Source of the DNA: DASTFP01 sp963816855
Lineage (GTDB): Bacteria > Verrucomicrobiota > Verrucomicrobiia > Chthoniobacterales > Terrimicrobiaceae
DNA: 64,000 nucleotides
Assembly: GCA_963816855.1 (NCBI GenBank)
Contig: CAWFMA010000032.1
Span: forward strand, 186,001 to 250,000
Direction: 5' to 3'
This document shows positions 1 to 8,815 of this stretch, piece by piece. Below the pieces are notes generated by a model, which ran no database searches, was not told the DNA's origin, and was given only the letters and a program-made list of their open reading frames with translations. The number at the start of each line of letters is the position of its first letter. Positions within the stretch are counted from its first letter, which is position 1. A program made the translations under genes and the position numbers.

Positions 1-1507
1 AAATCTTGATCAGGCCCTGACCCTCCAGCGTTGCGGGGAAACCGAGGGTCTTGGCGGCGTTGAGCACCACCGAAGCGAACTGATCGGAGCGTGCCTGGGT
101 TCGCGGCAGCGCCAGCAGCGTGGGATTGGTCGCAAGCACTTTGGCCGCCGCGCCAGTCACCGCCGGAGAGGCCATCGAGGTCCCGTCCAATACCGCGAAG
201 GCATCATCCGGGAACGTCGAGATGACGCCGACGCCGGGGCCGGTGAGGTCGATTTCCGGGCCGACATTGGAAAACTCAGCAATGAAATTCTTCTTGTCGC
301 TTCCTGGCGGCGGCGCCACGTCCCCGACCTCAGTGGTGTTGGACGGGAATGTGCCCACACGGCCCAGAGCGGAGACGGCCAGAGCCATTGAATCCGCCGC
401 GGGAAAGCTGACAGGAGAGCGACTGTCATTGCCCGCGGCGACGATGATCAGTGTGCCCTTGGCCCGGGCGTCAGTTATGGCAGAGTGCGTGGCCGGATCC
501 TCCGGACCAGGACCGCCAAGGCTCATATTAATGAGATCACATCCGTCGGCGACCGCGCGATCGATGGCCTTGGCAATGGCAAAGTTCGAAGCCCCCTGCG
601 CATTTCGACCGAAGACGCGGTAAGCGCGCAGTGTAACCCCGGGAGCAATGCCGCGCACCCCGGTGGGCGCGGTTCCTCGCGCAGCGACAATGCCGGCCAC
701 GTGTGTGCCGTGACCCTCGCCGTTGTTGGTGAAATCAGCCGGATCTTCGCCTTGGACGGTGTTTTCGCCACCCTCGACGACCAGATCGCGATGCGGTCCG
801 ACACCGGTGTCGATGATGCCTACTTTTACGCTCTGCCCGACGGTAAGGTCCGAATTGCCGTAAAAGAAGCGGACCGAGTCGGTGAATGACAGGTCGATCG
901 GAAGGAGTTCAAACCGAGCGCCATCCTTCACCTTGAGGTTCTGACGCAGACCGTTCCAAAAGCCACCCTCCGCGTAGATATAGAGGCGCTCCAGCTTCAC
1001 CGAGGAACCGGGGAACTTGAGCTTGACGCTGCCGGACTTGTTCGTCGTGCCCTGAAGACCGGTCCGCTTGGCGAAATTGGTAAACGCGACCACCGTTGCT
1101 CCGGCGACGGGTGCCCCGCTGTCCTTGGCAACCACCTTCAGGGTCAGCCCTCCTCCTGCCGCCGCACGGGCCTTGGCCCGGACGGTCACCTTTGCGCGCG
1201 GAGCCTTGGCTGGATAGTAGTAAACGACCGGAACCACCCGCAGTCCGGGTTGTTCGGCGCGCAGGTCCGAGAGGTCATCCGGCGAGATTTCGATGAGCTT
1301 CGCCCCGTTCTCCGTGATTGAGTCGAGGACCTTCAGTTTCGTGGTGATCTTGGCGGCAGATAGCGCCTTCGTCTGGTTCGTGGCGAGGCGGACTTTCTCG
1401 AGGGACGCGAGGAACGATTCAGTGGCTGGCGTCGAAGCGGTGACGACGCCGGCAGTGAGACCCCGAGGTGGAAGCAAGATGAATTGTTGAGTGGCTGCTT
1501 TGGACAT
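1..1507 (-). CDS. Subtilisin-like serine protease (S8), 3' end outside window
   Basis: A reading frame starts at the ATG whose complement is at 1505-1507 and runs off the left edge, giving 502 visible codons without a stop. The S8 catalytic triad is present: Asp233 in an IIDTG motif, His266 in HGTHVAG, and Ser444 in GTSMASP. An oxyanion-hole Asn sits in an IIVAAGND stretch between them. Residues about 110-200 look like a beta-rich, Gly/Ala/Lys-rich insert (possibly a carboxypeptidase-regulatory or Ig-like fold) between a propeptide-like N terminus and the catalytic domain. The N terminus (MSKAATQQFILLPPRG) is not an obvious signal peptide, so export is unclear. The C terminus is not visible. 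The family call is secure; the substrate is unknown. Confidence 0.9.
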   Translation of the reverse strand, partial: MSKAATQQFILLPPRGLTAGVVTASTPATESFLASLEKVRLATNQTKALSAAKITTKLKVLDSITENGAKLIEISPDDLSDLRAEQPGLRVVPVVYYYPAKAPRAKVTVRAKARAAAGGGLTLKVVAKDSGAPVAGATVVAFTNFAKRTGLQGTTNKSGSVKLKFPGSSVKLERLYIYAEGGFWNGLRQNLKVKDGARFELLPIDLSFTDSVRFFYGNSDLTVGQSVKVGIIDTGVGPHRDLVVEGGENTVQGEDPADFTNNGEGHGTHVAGIVAARGTAPTGVRGIAPGVTLRAYRVFGRNAQGASNFAIAKAIDRAVADGCDLINMSLGGPGPEDPATHSAITDARAKGTLIIVAAGNDSRSPVSFPAADSMALAVSALGRVGTFPSNTTEVGDVAPPPGSDKKNFIAEFSNVGPEIDLTGPGVGVISTFPDDAFAVLDGTSMASPAVTGAAAKVLATNPTLLALPRTQARSDQFASVVLNAAKTLGFPATLEGQGLIKI

Positions 1508-1964
1508 GGGATTCGATAGAGTTGGAGTTGGGTAAAAGTGTGAGCCGCTTACGCGGGCACCTGCCAATCGATAAGGCCACCTTGAGCGACAATTGACACG
1601 ACTTTTCGATTTACTTCAACATCCAGACCATACCGGCGCCGCCGGCTGTTGCTCCGGCGAGCGTTGCACTACGCAACGGTTACGCGATCCTGCTGGCCGG
1701 ACTTGTTGGTGGCCGCAATCGTCGTGTACATGCCCCAGCGGATAGAGCTGGTTGAGTTCCGGTTCGGTGCTTCTCGATGCTTTTCCCCCGGCCAGCATAC
1801 GGTTCAACTATTACAAAGGCATTGGAAGCGCCGAGTCGGCGGTGCGAAAACCGTAGGCGCGTTTTCAGCGTTAATTCCACCTTGCTCATTCAAGCCCCTC
1901 GACGATGCCGCTTGAATAGGGGGTCCTTTGACGAAAGAGGAAATAACGCAGCCTCCGGTCGGCC
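1508..1964. other. No recognisable gene
   Basis: The stretch upstream of the protease holds only short overlapping frames on both strands that I cannot relate to any family. The first hundred bases presumably contain the protease promoter, but I see no convincing -35/-10 pair. Confidence 0.5.
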
Positions 1965-2555
1965 TTATCGCATGAAGTCGAGCGTCACAGTGCGGCCGTG
2001 AGACCGTAGGCGTTCTCGGAATCGCATTTCTCTACTGCCGGCCCGGCCAATGGGACGAGCGTGGCGTGACAGACTTTTACAGCTTTGATGCATTGAACAG
2101 GGCTGTGCGAAGAGCGGGACGTATTGTTGACGGTTTCTGCGCTGAGAATCTTGAATTTGAATTTGCCAAACGGATCGCAGAGTCGCTTCTCCGGCATTCC
2201 CGAAGCCTTTCGGCGGCTTCATCCGGTAGTCGGTGAGCCCGCGGTAAATGACTCGAATCTGGCAGCGGATCAGATCCAACCCACGAAGCGCATCGACATC
2301 GGGATTCGAAATAATCAGCGTGCCACCCGGCTTCAAGATGCGGCCGCACCTCCGCCAGTGTTTCTCCGGGTCGGTAAAATGAATCACGAGGCTCATGAAC
2401 GCGGTGTCAAACGTCTCGGCGGGCAAGGAGGTCCGCCGGCAGTCTCCGATCTGGAACCTCACGGGGCTGGCCTTCACCTGCTCAAGCGCCAGCGTAAGGA
2501 TGCCGGCAGATCCGTGGCCGCGACACAGTCCCTCTTGCCTGCGAGGTCCAGTCAC
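1965..2555 (-). pseudogene. Class I SAM-dependent methyltransferase, frameshifted remnant
   Basis: The N-terminal part reads as a class I (ubiE/UbiG-like) methyltransferase core: a GSAGILTLALEQ-like SAM-binding segment, then DTAFMSLVIHF, then the post-motif stretch RILKPGGTLIISNPD. The first beta strand is already degenerate and no proper start with a full glycine-rich motif I is seen. Near 2190 the frame breaks: the natural C terminus (KFKILSAETVNNTS and onward) continues in another frame and ends near 1985, while the original frame becomes Arg/Ser-rich. Together the two frames make about one methyltransferase domain. I call it a decayed gene; the substrate cannot be inferred. Confidence 0.6.
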
Positions 2556-2799
2556 GGGCTCACTGGTCTTTTCGCCGGAAGCGAAGGGAGGGCGATTAAG
2601 ACTTCGCGTGATTCGCGTGCCAACAATCAGTTGTATTCTACACCCTTAGACAGCGAGGGCGAAGCAATTGGAAAGCAGTGCACGCAACCGAACTCCGCGG
2701 CCGCGTTGACCGAAAATGCGCAGCGCCTTTCCGATTCTTTGCGCACCATAAGGTCTTCTAGCTCTCGTCAAACTGCGGCTGAATTGATCGAGGTGAATC

Positions 2800-3012
2800 C
2801 GCGGTCAGGTGCTTCCCCGCAAGAGCACGATCTACACCGAATGGCTGGCCTACAGACGGATTGGTGATGGAAGGCTATAAGCACCATCGACATCCACCAT
2901 CACGACAATGAATTTGCCAGAGACCGTCGTCATATCAACGGCATTGAGTCCTTCTGGAGCTACGCCAAACTGCGCCTGGCAAAAAAACGTTCGCGGGAGG
3001 GTATCAGAAAGT
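2800..3012 (+). pseudogene. IS1595-family transposase C-terminal remnant
   Basis: Between about 2885 and 3010 one forward frame reads DNEFARDRRHINGIESFWSY then AKLRLAKKR. This is the hallmark C-terminal segment of IS1595-type (ISXO2-like) DDE transposases, in which an HINGIESFWS motif carries the catalytic Glu. Just upstream, a piece resembling the TDGWxAYDGL segment appears in different frames (2835-2875), so at least one frameshift separates them. No N-terminal half or inverted repeats are recognisable. This is a fossil fragment. Confidence 0.6.
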
Positions 3013-3149
3013 TTGTGTTTGGGTATAACCGAGCGTGTTGCCGGTCCGATCCGCAAACAATCGTAGATTCCGCGCAGCTTTCGACCAAAATTGACCTTGT
3101 TCGTCATTCATTTCACGGCCGCGAAATGCGAGAGTTTCGCAAACAAAGA

Positions 3150-3390
3150 ACAAAGCGGTCTATCTGGCACTGGGCATCGCGGCGGAGGGAAGCAAAGATG
3201 TGCTGGGCATTTGGATCGAGCAGAACGAGGGAGCCAAGTTCTGGCTGAAGGTCATGAACGAACTGCGCAACCGCGGAGTGGAGGACATTCTGATCGCGGT
3301 GGTCGACGGGCTAAAGGGCTTTCCGGAGGCCATCACCACGGTCTTCCCGCTGGCCAGCGTGCAGACCTGCTCGTGCATTTAGCCGCTTTG
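3150..3390 (+). pseudogene. IS256-family (mutator) transposase internal fragment
   Basis: The frame reads KAVYLALGIAAEGSKDVLGI then WIEQNEGAKFWLKVMNEL and RNRGVEDILIAVVDGLKGF, the diagnostic core of IS256/mutator transposases containing the second catalytic Asp (VVDGLKGFPEAI). It ends in a stop at 3380-3382, after VQTC, where the family continues with IVHL. Shifting the frame by one base restores VHL, so a small indel broke the gene before the rest was lost. Only about 80 of the usual roughly 400 codons remain. Confidence 0.7.
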
Positions 3391-3391
3391 C

Positions 3392-3573
3392 CGTCCTGCA
3401 GCGCCCCTGGGAAGATCTCAGCGCATGCTGGCGAAACACGACCGACACCACAATGATACGAGTTTGTGTTTGTGGGATATTCCGAGGCGCCGTTTTCCAA
3501 AACGCGCGTTCAAATTGCGGCTCCGGGCGTCCTGCAGCGCCCTCGGGGGGAGATCTCCGCGCACGCATGTGCG
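3392..3573. repeat. Imperfect direct repeat of about 42-46 bp
   Basis: The segment at 3392-3433 and the segment at 3528-3573 share an identical 15-base start (CGTCCTGCAGCGCCC), then AGATCTC, then a GCGCAtGC-like end. The 94 bases between the copies have no recognisable coding content. The repeat lies exactly between an IS256 fragment and an IS630 fragment, so it may be duplicated transposon sequence. Confidence 0.5.
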
Positions 3574-3574
3574 C

Positions 3575-3902
3575 ATCTCCAAGAGGTCGTAGCCACGCAG
3601 CCCTCCGGCAAGGAAATCCACCTCATCGTGGACAACCTCTCCGCCACAAAACCAAGCTCGTGGATCGTTTCCTTGCCGACCATCCAAACCTGTCGCTGCA
3701 CTACACGCCCACTTACAGTTCCTGGCTCAACCACGTCGAAAACTGGTTCTCCAAAGTCCAGCGCCACGTGATTGCCTGCGGAGTCTTCGAATCAGTCGCC
3801 GACCTGCGCCGCAAGCTCATGCGTTACATCAAAGCCTACAATAAGACTGCCACTCCTCTTCAATGGACTTACCCGAACCCCACCAACCGAATCGCAGCGT
3901 AG
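3575..3902 (+). pseudogene. IS630-family transposase C-terminal remnant
   Basis: The sequence encodes EVVATQPSGKEIHLIVDNLS (second DDE Asp in the VDN motif). After a frameshift near 3645 it continues as KLVDRFLADHPNLSLHYTPT, then YSSWLNHVENWFSKVQRHVI (catalytic Glu) and a normal IS630-like C terminus ending at the TAG at 3900-3902. The N-terminal helix-turn-helix half and the first catalytic Asp are absent. It differs from the complete IS630 copy at 59742-60892, so it is a separate, older insertion. Confidence 0.7.
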
Positions 3903-3984
3903 CTGTTTCATCTGATACAGTGCACTAGAACTAGAAGCGAGCTACAAAGACTCCACGAGAGCCTCCAATCGTTGAATTTACGTA

Positions 3985-4892
3985 GGAGTAAACCGCGTGA
4001 GGACCGGGCCCGAGTGCTTACCGGACTGGAAATCCGCACCGATCCCGAAGACTATTACTGGCACGGACGCAAGCGAAGAAACCTCAATCCATTCCGGCAG
4101 TCTACGAATCCATGCGGACAGGGTATGACTTCTTACCTGGTCTGGCAGTACACCCTTTCGGGCTGGGGCATGTTTCACCCAGGCGGGTCGACTCAACCAT
4201 ATCGAGTCGGTGAAGCCAGGCGGGCTTGATCACCGATCATTTTCGTCGAATGTCCGAAAAGTGATGATGATTTGAGCTTATCGAGTATTTGCCTCCGGAA
4301 TCGGGGGCGTGGACGTTCTTTTGGTTCATCATTGATCATCCTTATGTGATTCATCGGATACGGGTGCGCCAGAAGATGAATGGCCAGATCTGGGAGGTTC
4401 CGGCTGAAAGCGCGTTGGTTTGCCGGGCGATTGATCTTTATCGTGCCGTTAAATCGGCATCTTTTGATGATGCGTATGCCGAGGAAAGCGCTCTCTTCCA
4501 ATTTATATTGGAGTATGAGCGCTTCGGCCATAACCTCCTTCACCCACCGACTCCCCGCGAAAAACTCCTCGCCGAGATTCGCTCAGAAGTATTAGTCAGC
4601 CTACGCCGCGGGATACCGACGATCCTGCAGATTGCCAAACAGAGAGGCCTGAGTCGCACAACCTTTGCCCACTATTTCAAAAAAAACAACTGGCCTTACA
4701 CCCGCCAGCTTTATTACCCATGTCCGCATTGGCGAAGCGGCCAAATTACTGGTCACCTCTGATTTGAAGCTTTCGGCAATTGCCGAACTGACAGGGTTTG
4801 GCGATGCAGTGCATTTTGGCGAAGTGTTTCGGCAACATTTTTATCTCACCCCCGGTAGATATCGTCGTGCATGCGGTCAGCAGATCCGCTAA
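3985..4892 (+). pseudogene. AraC-family transcriptional regulator, multiply frameshifted
   Basis: Pieces in different frames line up into one AraC-type regulator. The sensor part includes YTLSGWGMFHPGGSTQPYRV and GAWTFFWFIIDHPYVIHRIR, as in cupin-like AraC regulators. The C-terminal DNA-binding part has ILQIAKQRGLSRTTFAHYFK followed, after a frameshift near 4690, by TGLTPASFITHVRIGEAAKL and LSAIAELTGFGDAVHF. That covers both helix-turn-helix motifs of the AraC domain. At least two or three indels interrupt the frame (around 4100-4230 and 4690). It would have been a typical regulator of about 290 residues. No target gene is evident nearby. Confidence 0.7.
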
Positions 4893-5249
4893 AGCGTCGG
4901 ATTTTGGAATGAGGCGAAACCTGGAGCGAGGCATAACCTCCTTTCATGAGACAGTTTTCAGCCTATGCTAAAAATCCTTCACACCGCATTCCCTAACGGC
5001 GCACTGATTTTTCTGGGCTAGGCGGCCTGACATGCAGTCAGCTCAATTTCGCTAACATCTTTGCAATGTTAAACTTACGCAACGCACCCGAGGCTTCGCA
5101 GAACGGTGCGGCCCCTGAGGCAGACGCCAAATAGGCTTTACTACTCTGTCAGATGCGGGTGATGCAGGCTCTCGTCGCGTGGCCGGTCTCTTCGTTAGGA
5201 ATTGAAATCAAGCGCGCTCGGCGTGGGGATGCATCCTTGCTGCCTTCGG
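4893..5249. other. No recognisable gene
   Basis: This is AT-richer sequence between the dead AraC gene and the 3' end of the ABC exporter. I find no credible coding frame, and no hairpin-plus-T-run terminator for the minus-strand operon ending at 5250. Confidence 0.5.
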
Positions 5250-7118
5250 TCAGGCCAGCCCGTGCTCCTCCCTCTCTGCCGCTTCCCAGTAGTCGTATGC
5301 CGCAGCGTAGGAAGCCGATCTTATGAGCAGTGTTTCGTGATCGCCATCAGCCTCGATTCGCCCGTGCCGGATGAAGAGAATCCTATCGGCTCGCCGCAGC
5401 AGGGCAACACGGTGAGTTGCTACGAGCGTCGTGCGCGAGTCGCTCAATTGTTCCAGGGAATCCTGAATCAGGGCCTCACTCTCGGGCTCCACCGACGAAG
5501 TCGGCTCATCGAGAAGTAAAATTCGAGGGTCATGAAGGAAAGTGCGCGCGACCGAGAGGCGCTGCTTCTGCCCTCCGGAAAGCTTGACTCCGCGTTCCCC
5601 GACGATGGTATCGTAGCCCTGCGGTAACTGCTTGATGAACTCGTCCGCATTGGCCTGCTTCGCAGCCCGCCGAACATCGCTCAACCCCGCATTCGGACGG
5701 GCGTAGCCGATGTTCTCCCGTACCGTCGCGTTGAAGAGATAGGTTTCTTGCAGCACCAAGCCAATCTCCGCGCGCAAGGAATCAAGGATCACGTTCTGAA
5801 TCGCCTGCCCATCAACAAGAATCCTTCCCCGCACAGGGTCGAAAAATCTTGGCACCAGGTTGATTAACGTCGTCTTTCCCGCTCCGCTCGTGCCGGCGAT
5901 CGCGACAAATTCTCCGGGCCCGATTCGAAAACTGACCCCATCGAGCACCAGCGGGTTTGAGCCGTAAGCAAAGGCGACATCTTCGAATACGATTTCGCCT
6001 AGGCCATGTCTCAGGGGAAGCGCTCCGGCGGTATCAGCGATCGTTACTGGAGAATCCAGCACTTCGACAACCCGGCTTGCGGCGGCTCTCGCCCGCTGCA
6101 AGGTATCGGTCATTCGCGCCAGAGTGTTGATAGGACTTTGAAGGCGCCACCAATAGCCGCGATAAGCTATTAGGCCGCCAAGGGTGAACTCGCCGCGCCA
6201 AATGAACCAGATTCCCATTCCGAGCATTAGGACATTGCTTAGGAATCCCAGCGCCCCCACGGCGGGGAAAAACGCGTTCCGCGCGCGCAGAGCGGTGACG
6301 CTTTGCTGGTAATGCAGAGCCGTCATGCCTTCGAACGCCTGTTTTTCCCGGGCGATCTGCGTGAAGCTTTGGGTCACTTGCACCCCCGCGAGTCGGTCAT
6401 GGACAAAGGTTCCAATGTCGCCCAGGCGAGCTCGTACCGTTTCGTAGATGTTTCTAAGTCTTCCGCCAAAACGCTGGACAACAAGGAACGAAAGAGCCAG
6501 CGGCACCATCGTGCAAATGCCTATCACCGGTTGAAGACAGATGACCACCACCGCCACGACCACGAAGGTGAGCATTTCGCTCAACAGGTCGCTAAAATTT
6601 CCAAGCACTGAGGTTTGCATGGCGTCCACATCGCTAATCACGCGAGTGACCAGGTCGCCGGTTCGCCGCTCGTGGTGATAGTCCATGGACTGGGTTTCGA
6701 GATGCAGAAAGACCGCGTTCCTTGCATCGCGGACGAAAGCTTGCCCGGCCTTTTCAAGATAGTAGCCCTGCAACGCGCCGGCTGCCGTTCCAAGCGAATA
6801 GGAGGCCAACATCACCAGCAGGGCGATACAAAGTCCCCCGGCATCCCGCGCGGCGAGAACGTCGTCCACCACATATTTCCATATTAGCGGATGCACCTGC
6901 GCGAGTGGCACGCCGATAAACAAAAACCCAGCGGACAGGAGCAGCCATTTCCGATACGGACGGAGAAAATCCCAGGTGCGCCTGACCAGCCGCTTCGTGT
7001 CCTCCTGGAGCATCACCCGACGTAACGCGGAAGCGTGTGATTCGCGGAAAAACGGCTCCCAGCGCGAACCAAGGGCGCGGCTTTCGAAGGATTTTGTGGA
7101 CGGGTCGCCAGATTCCAA
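5250..7118 (-). CDS. ABC exporter, fused permease-ATPase (MsbA/type I-like)
   Basis: This is a half-transporter of 622 residues, with an N-terminal membrane domain (about 50-330, six hydrophobic segments) followed by a nucleotide-binding domain. Walker A is GTSGAGKTT at 409-417, the Q-loop Gln is near 457, the signature LSGGQ is at 514-518, Walker B ILLLDEP is at 533-539 and the switch His is near 569. All catalytic residues look intact. Half-transporters of this class work as homodimers exporting lipids, peptides or drugs from the inner membrane; the substrate is not readable from sequence. It is the last gene of a minus-strand operon, starting 33 bases after the PAP2 phosphatase. That context makes an envelope or lipid-related role plausible. 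Confidence 0.92.
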   Translation of the reverse strand: MESGDPSTKSFESRALGSRWEPFFRESHASALRRVMLQEDTKRLVRRTWDFLRPYRKWLLLSAGFLFIGVPLAQVHPLIWKYVVDDVLAARDAGGLCIALLVMLASYSLGTAAGALQGYYLEKAGQAFVRDARNAVFLHLETQSMDYHHERRTGDLVTRVISDVDAMQTSVLGNFSDLLSEMLTFVVVAVVVICLQPVIGICTMVPLALSFLVVQRFGGRLRNIYETVRARLGDIGTFVHDRLAGVQVTQSFTQIAREKQAFEGMTALHYQQSVTALRARNAFFPAVGALGFLSNVLMLGMGIWFIWRGEFTLGGLIAYRGYWWRLQSPINTLARMTDTLQRARAAASRVVEVLDSPVTIADTAGALPLRHGLGEIVFEDVAFAYGSNPLVLDGVSFRIGPGEFVAIAGTSGAGKTTLINLVPRFFDPVRGRILVDGQAIQNVILDSLRAEIGLVLQETYLFNATVRENIGYARPNAGLSDVRRAAKQANADEFIKQLPQGYDTIVGERGVKLSGGQKQRLSVARTFLHDPRILLLDEPTSSVEPESEALIQDSLEQLSDSRTTLVATHRVALLRRADRILFIRHGRIEADGDHETLLIRSASYAAAYDYWEAAEREEHGLA

Positions 7119-7151
7119 GAAGTCATCGGACCAGACGAGCGCGGCCCGCGG

Positions 7152-7862
7152 TCATTCCCGCTCCGGTTCCACCTTGCCGCTTGCCTGAAGCCAATAGGAT
7201 GCGAGCCAGCAAAGCAGGGCCCAAGCTATCCCGACAGCCCATCCGGCGATAACATCAGTCGGATAATGGACCCCGAGGTAGACACGGCTCAATCCAACCA
7301 GAAAGCTCACGACCAATGCAGCGCTCACACAATAGATCTTTGCGGGTCTTCCTTTGATTGTGCGCGCGAGAATCACCGCCACGGTCAAATAAACGACCGA
7401 GGACATCATCGAGTGCCCGCTTGGATAGCTCTTGTACAGGGCGTCGGTCAAGTATGGGACCGCATTCGGCCTGTCCCGACCGAAGAGCGCTTTGAGGACA
7501 TTGGTCAACAAAGTTCCCCCGCCAACCGACACGAGCAGTAGCACGGCCGAGCCGTTCTCTTGCCGGCTCAGTAGGTATCCCGCGACCAGTAAACTCAGGA
7601 GGGTAAGCACCGTTCCGCTTCCAAGCGTCGTTACCTCTCCGCTCCAACGGCTCAACCAGACCGGCCCGATGGGCCGCGCAGGATTTTCCGGCGAACGAAG
7701 GCTTCGCATCCAGCGAATCTCGGCGTCGTGAAAGTCGCCCCTTCGCACAAGATCGCTCACGCCGATGAAAATCAGCGCGCTGCCGCAGATCATGGCGACG
7801 GCGAGCAGAAGGACAAATTCATCCCAACCCGCGGAGCGCAGAAGGTCGCGAAACCTGATCAT
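7152..7862 (-). CDS. PAP2-family membrane phosphatase
   Basis: This membrane protein of 236 residues has several hydrophobic helices and all three phosphatase signature motifs of the type 2 phosphatidic acid phosphatase superfamily: KALFGRDRP (124-132), PSGH (147-150) and SRVYLGVHYPTD (192-203). These provide the phosphate-binding Lys/Arg and the two catalytic His. Family members dephosphorylate phosphatidate, undecaprenyl pyrophosphate or related lipids at the periplasmic face. Which lipid is used here cannot be said. The gene lies 44 bases after the haem-binding protein and 33 bases before the ABC exporter, consistent with one transcript. Confidence 0.92.
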   Translation of the reverse strand: MIRFRDLLRSAGWDEFVLLLAVAMICGSALIFIGVSDLVRRGDFHDAEIRWMRSLRSPENPARPIGPVWLSRWSGEVTTLGSGTVLTLLSLLVAGYLLSRQENGSAVLLLVSVGGGTLLTNVLKALFGRDRPNAVPYLTDALYKSYPSGHSMMSSVVYLTVAVILARTIKGRPAKIYCVSAALVVSFLVGLSRVYLGVHYPTDVIAGWAVGIAWALLCWLASYWLQASGKVEPERE

Positions 7863-7906
7863 CGGAGTTTGTCAATTTACGGGGCTCTCGAACGCTGAAA
7901 AAATCA

Positions 7907-8815
7907 TCAGCGATTGCGGGAAACGGCAGCCACAGCCAGATTTCCCACCAGGACGATCCCCACGAAACTTCCAGCGAGCCATTTTACAAGCGACTGAAAC
8001 GTCTCGTTGGCCATACTAAGGGGGAGGGACATGGGGACGGAAACGATTTGCGCCCCGATTATTTCATCCATTTTCCAGCCAAACCCGTTCGCCGTCCCAT
8101 AAAGCTTGATCATCTCCGGAGGGGCTTTGTCGGGACTACTGTGACATTGAAGGCAGCTGACGTTGTTGATGCGGATCGGGCGGGCAAGAAAGAGGGCGAC
8201 TCCCCCCGGCGTGTCGCGAGTGCTGATGAACTCTCCGCTCGCCTTGGCGTTCTCGGAGCGGAATTGATTTACCACGTCGGTTTCCCAATCCGTGGAGCGG
8301 TTGCGCGGATTTGTCGGGTTGAGCGTGGCCTCCTTGTAAAAGTAATCGGGAAACTTCTCGCGCAAGTAGCCGAAGATTTCAGTCGCGGCGAAAGCGGGCA
8401 CGGATTGCGGATGGAATTCGCTGTCGAGAAGTTCCCCAGGCTTGTCCTTCATGGAGTCTATCAGCCGCTGCTGCGCTTCGATCGCGCGTTGTTGCGCCAG
8501 GAGGAACCCGCGCCGCACACTGGAGCGAACGTCCTTTGCCGCGTCAGCGTCAACGGTCTTCGGAAGCTCGTCGAGCGTCTTCTGGAGCTCGGCGATGGCG
8601 CTCTGCAGCTTGAAATTCTTTTGCTGAAGCAGCGGCGCCACTTGCTTGGTGGTGTAAGTCCGGCTGGAGAGTGCGGTCTCCATCATGATCCGGGCATTCT
8701 CGATCACCTGTCGGCGCGCATTCTCCAAAAGCAACTCTCGGGCGATATACCCGACAGCGCCCAGGCAAAGGGCGAGAAGCGGCACAAAGATCAGGTTGAA
8801 TTTAAGCAATCTCAT
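7907..8815 (-). CDS. DUF3365 (Tll0287-like) c-type haem-binding membrane sensor
   Basis: The protein has 302 residues: an N-terminal transmembrane helix (about 7-27), a long helical region (30-120), a Tll0287/DUF3365-type domain containing a single c-type haem motif Cys222-Leu-Gln-Cys-His226, and a second membrane helix (about 279-300). There is no HAMP, histidine-kinase or cyclase output domain, so it looks like a stand-alone sensor or electron carrier anchored at both ends. Its ATG overlaps the stop of the Ser/Thr kinase gene by four bases, indicating translational coupling. Known Tll0287 proteins bind haem c and are suspected redox or gas sensors. A sensing role for the kinase is my inference. 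Confidence 0.85.
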   Translation of the reverse strand: MRLLKFNLIFVPLLALCLGAVGYIARELLLENARRQVIENARIMMETALSSRTYTTKQVAPLLQQKNFKLQSAIAELQKTLDELPKTVDADAAKDVRSSVRRGFLLAQQRAIEAQQRLIDSMKDKPGELLDSEFHPQSVPAFAATEIFGYLREKFPDYFYKEATLNPTNPRNRSTDWETDVVNQFRSENAKASGEFISTRDTPGGVALFLARPIRINNVSCLQCHSSPDKAPPEMIKLYGTANGFGWKMDEIIGAQIVSVPMSLPLSMANETFQSLVKWLAGSFVGIVLVGNLAVAAVSRNR

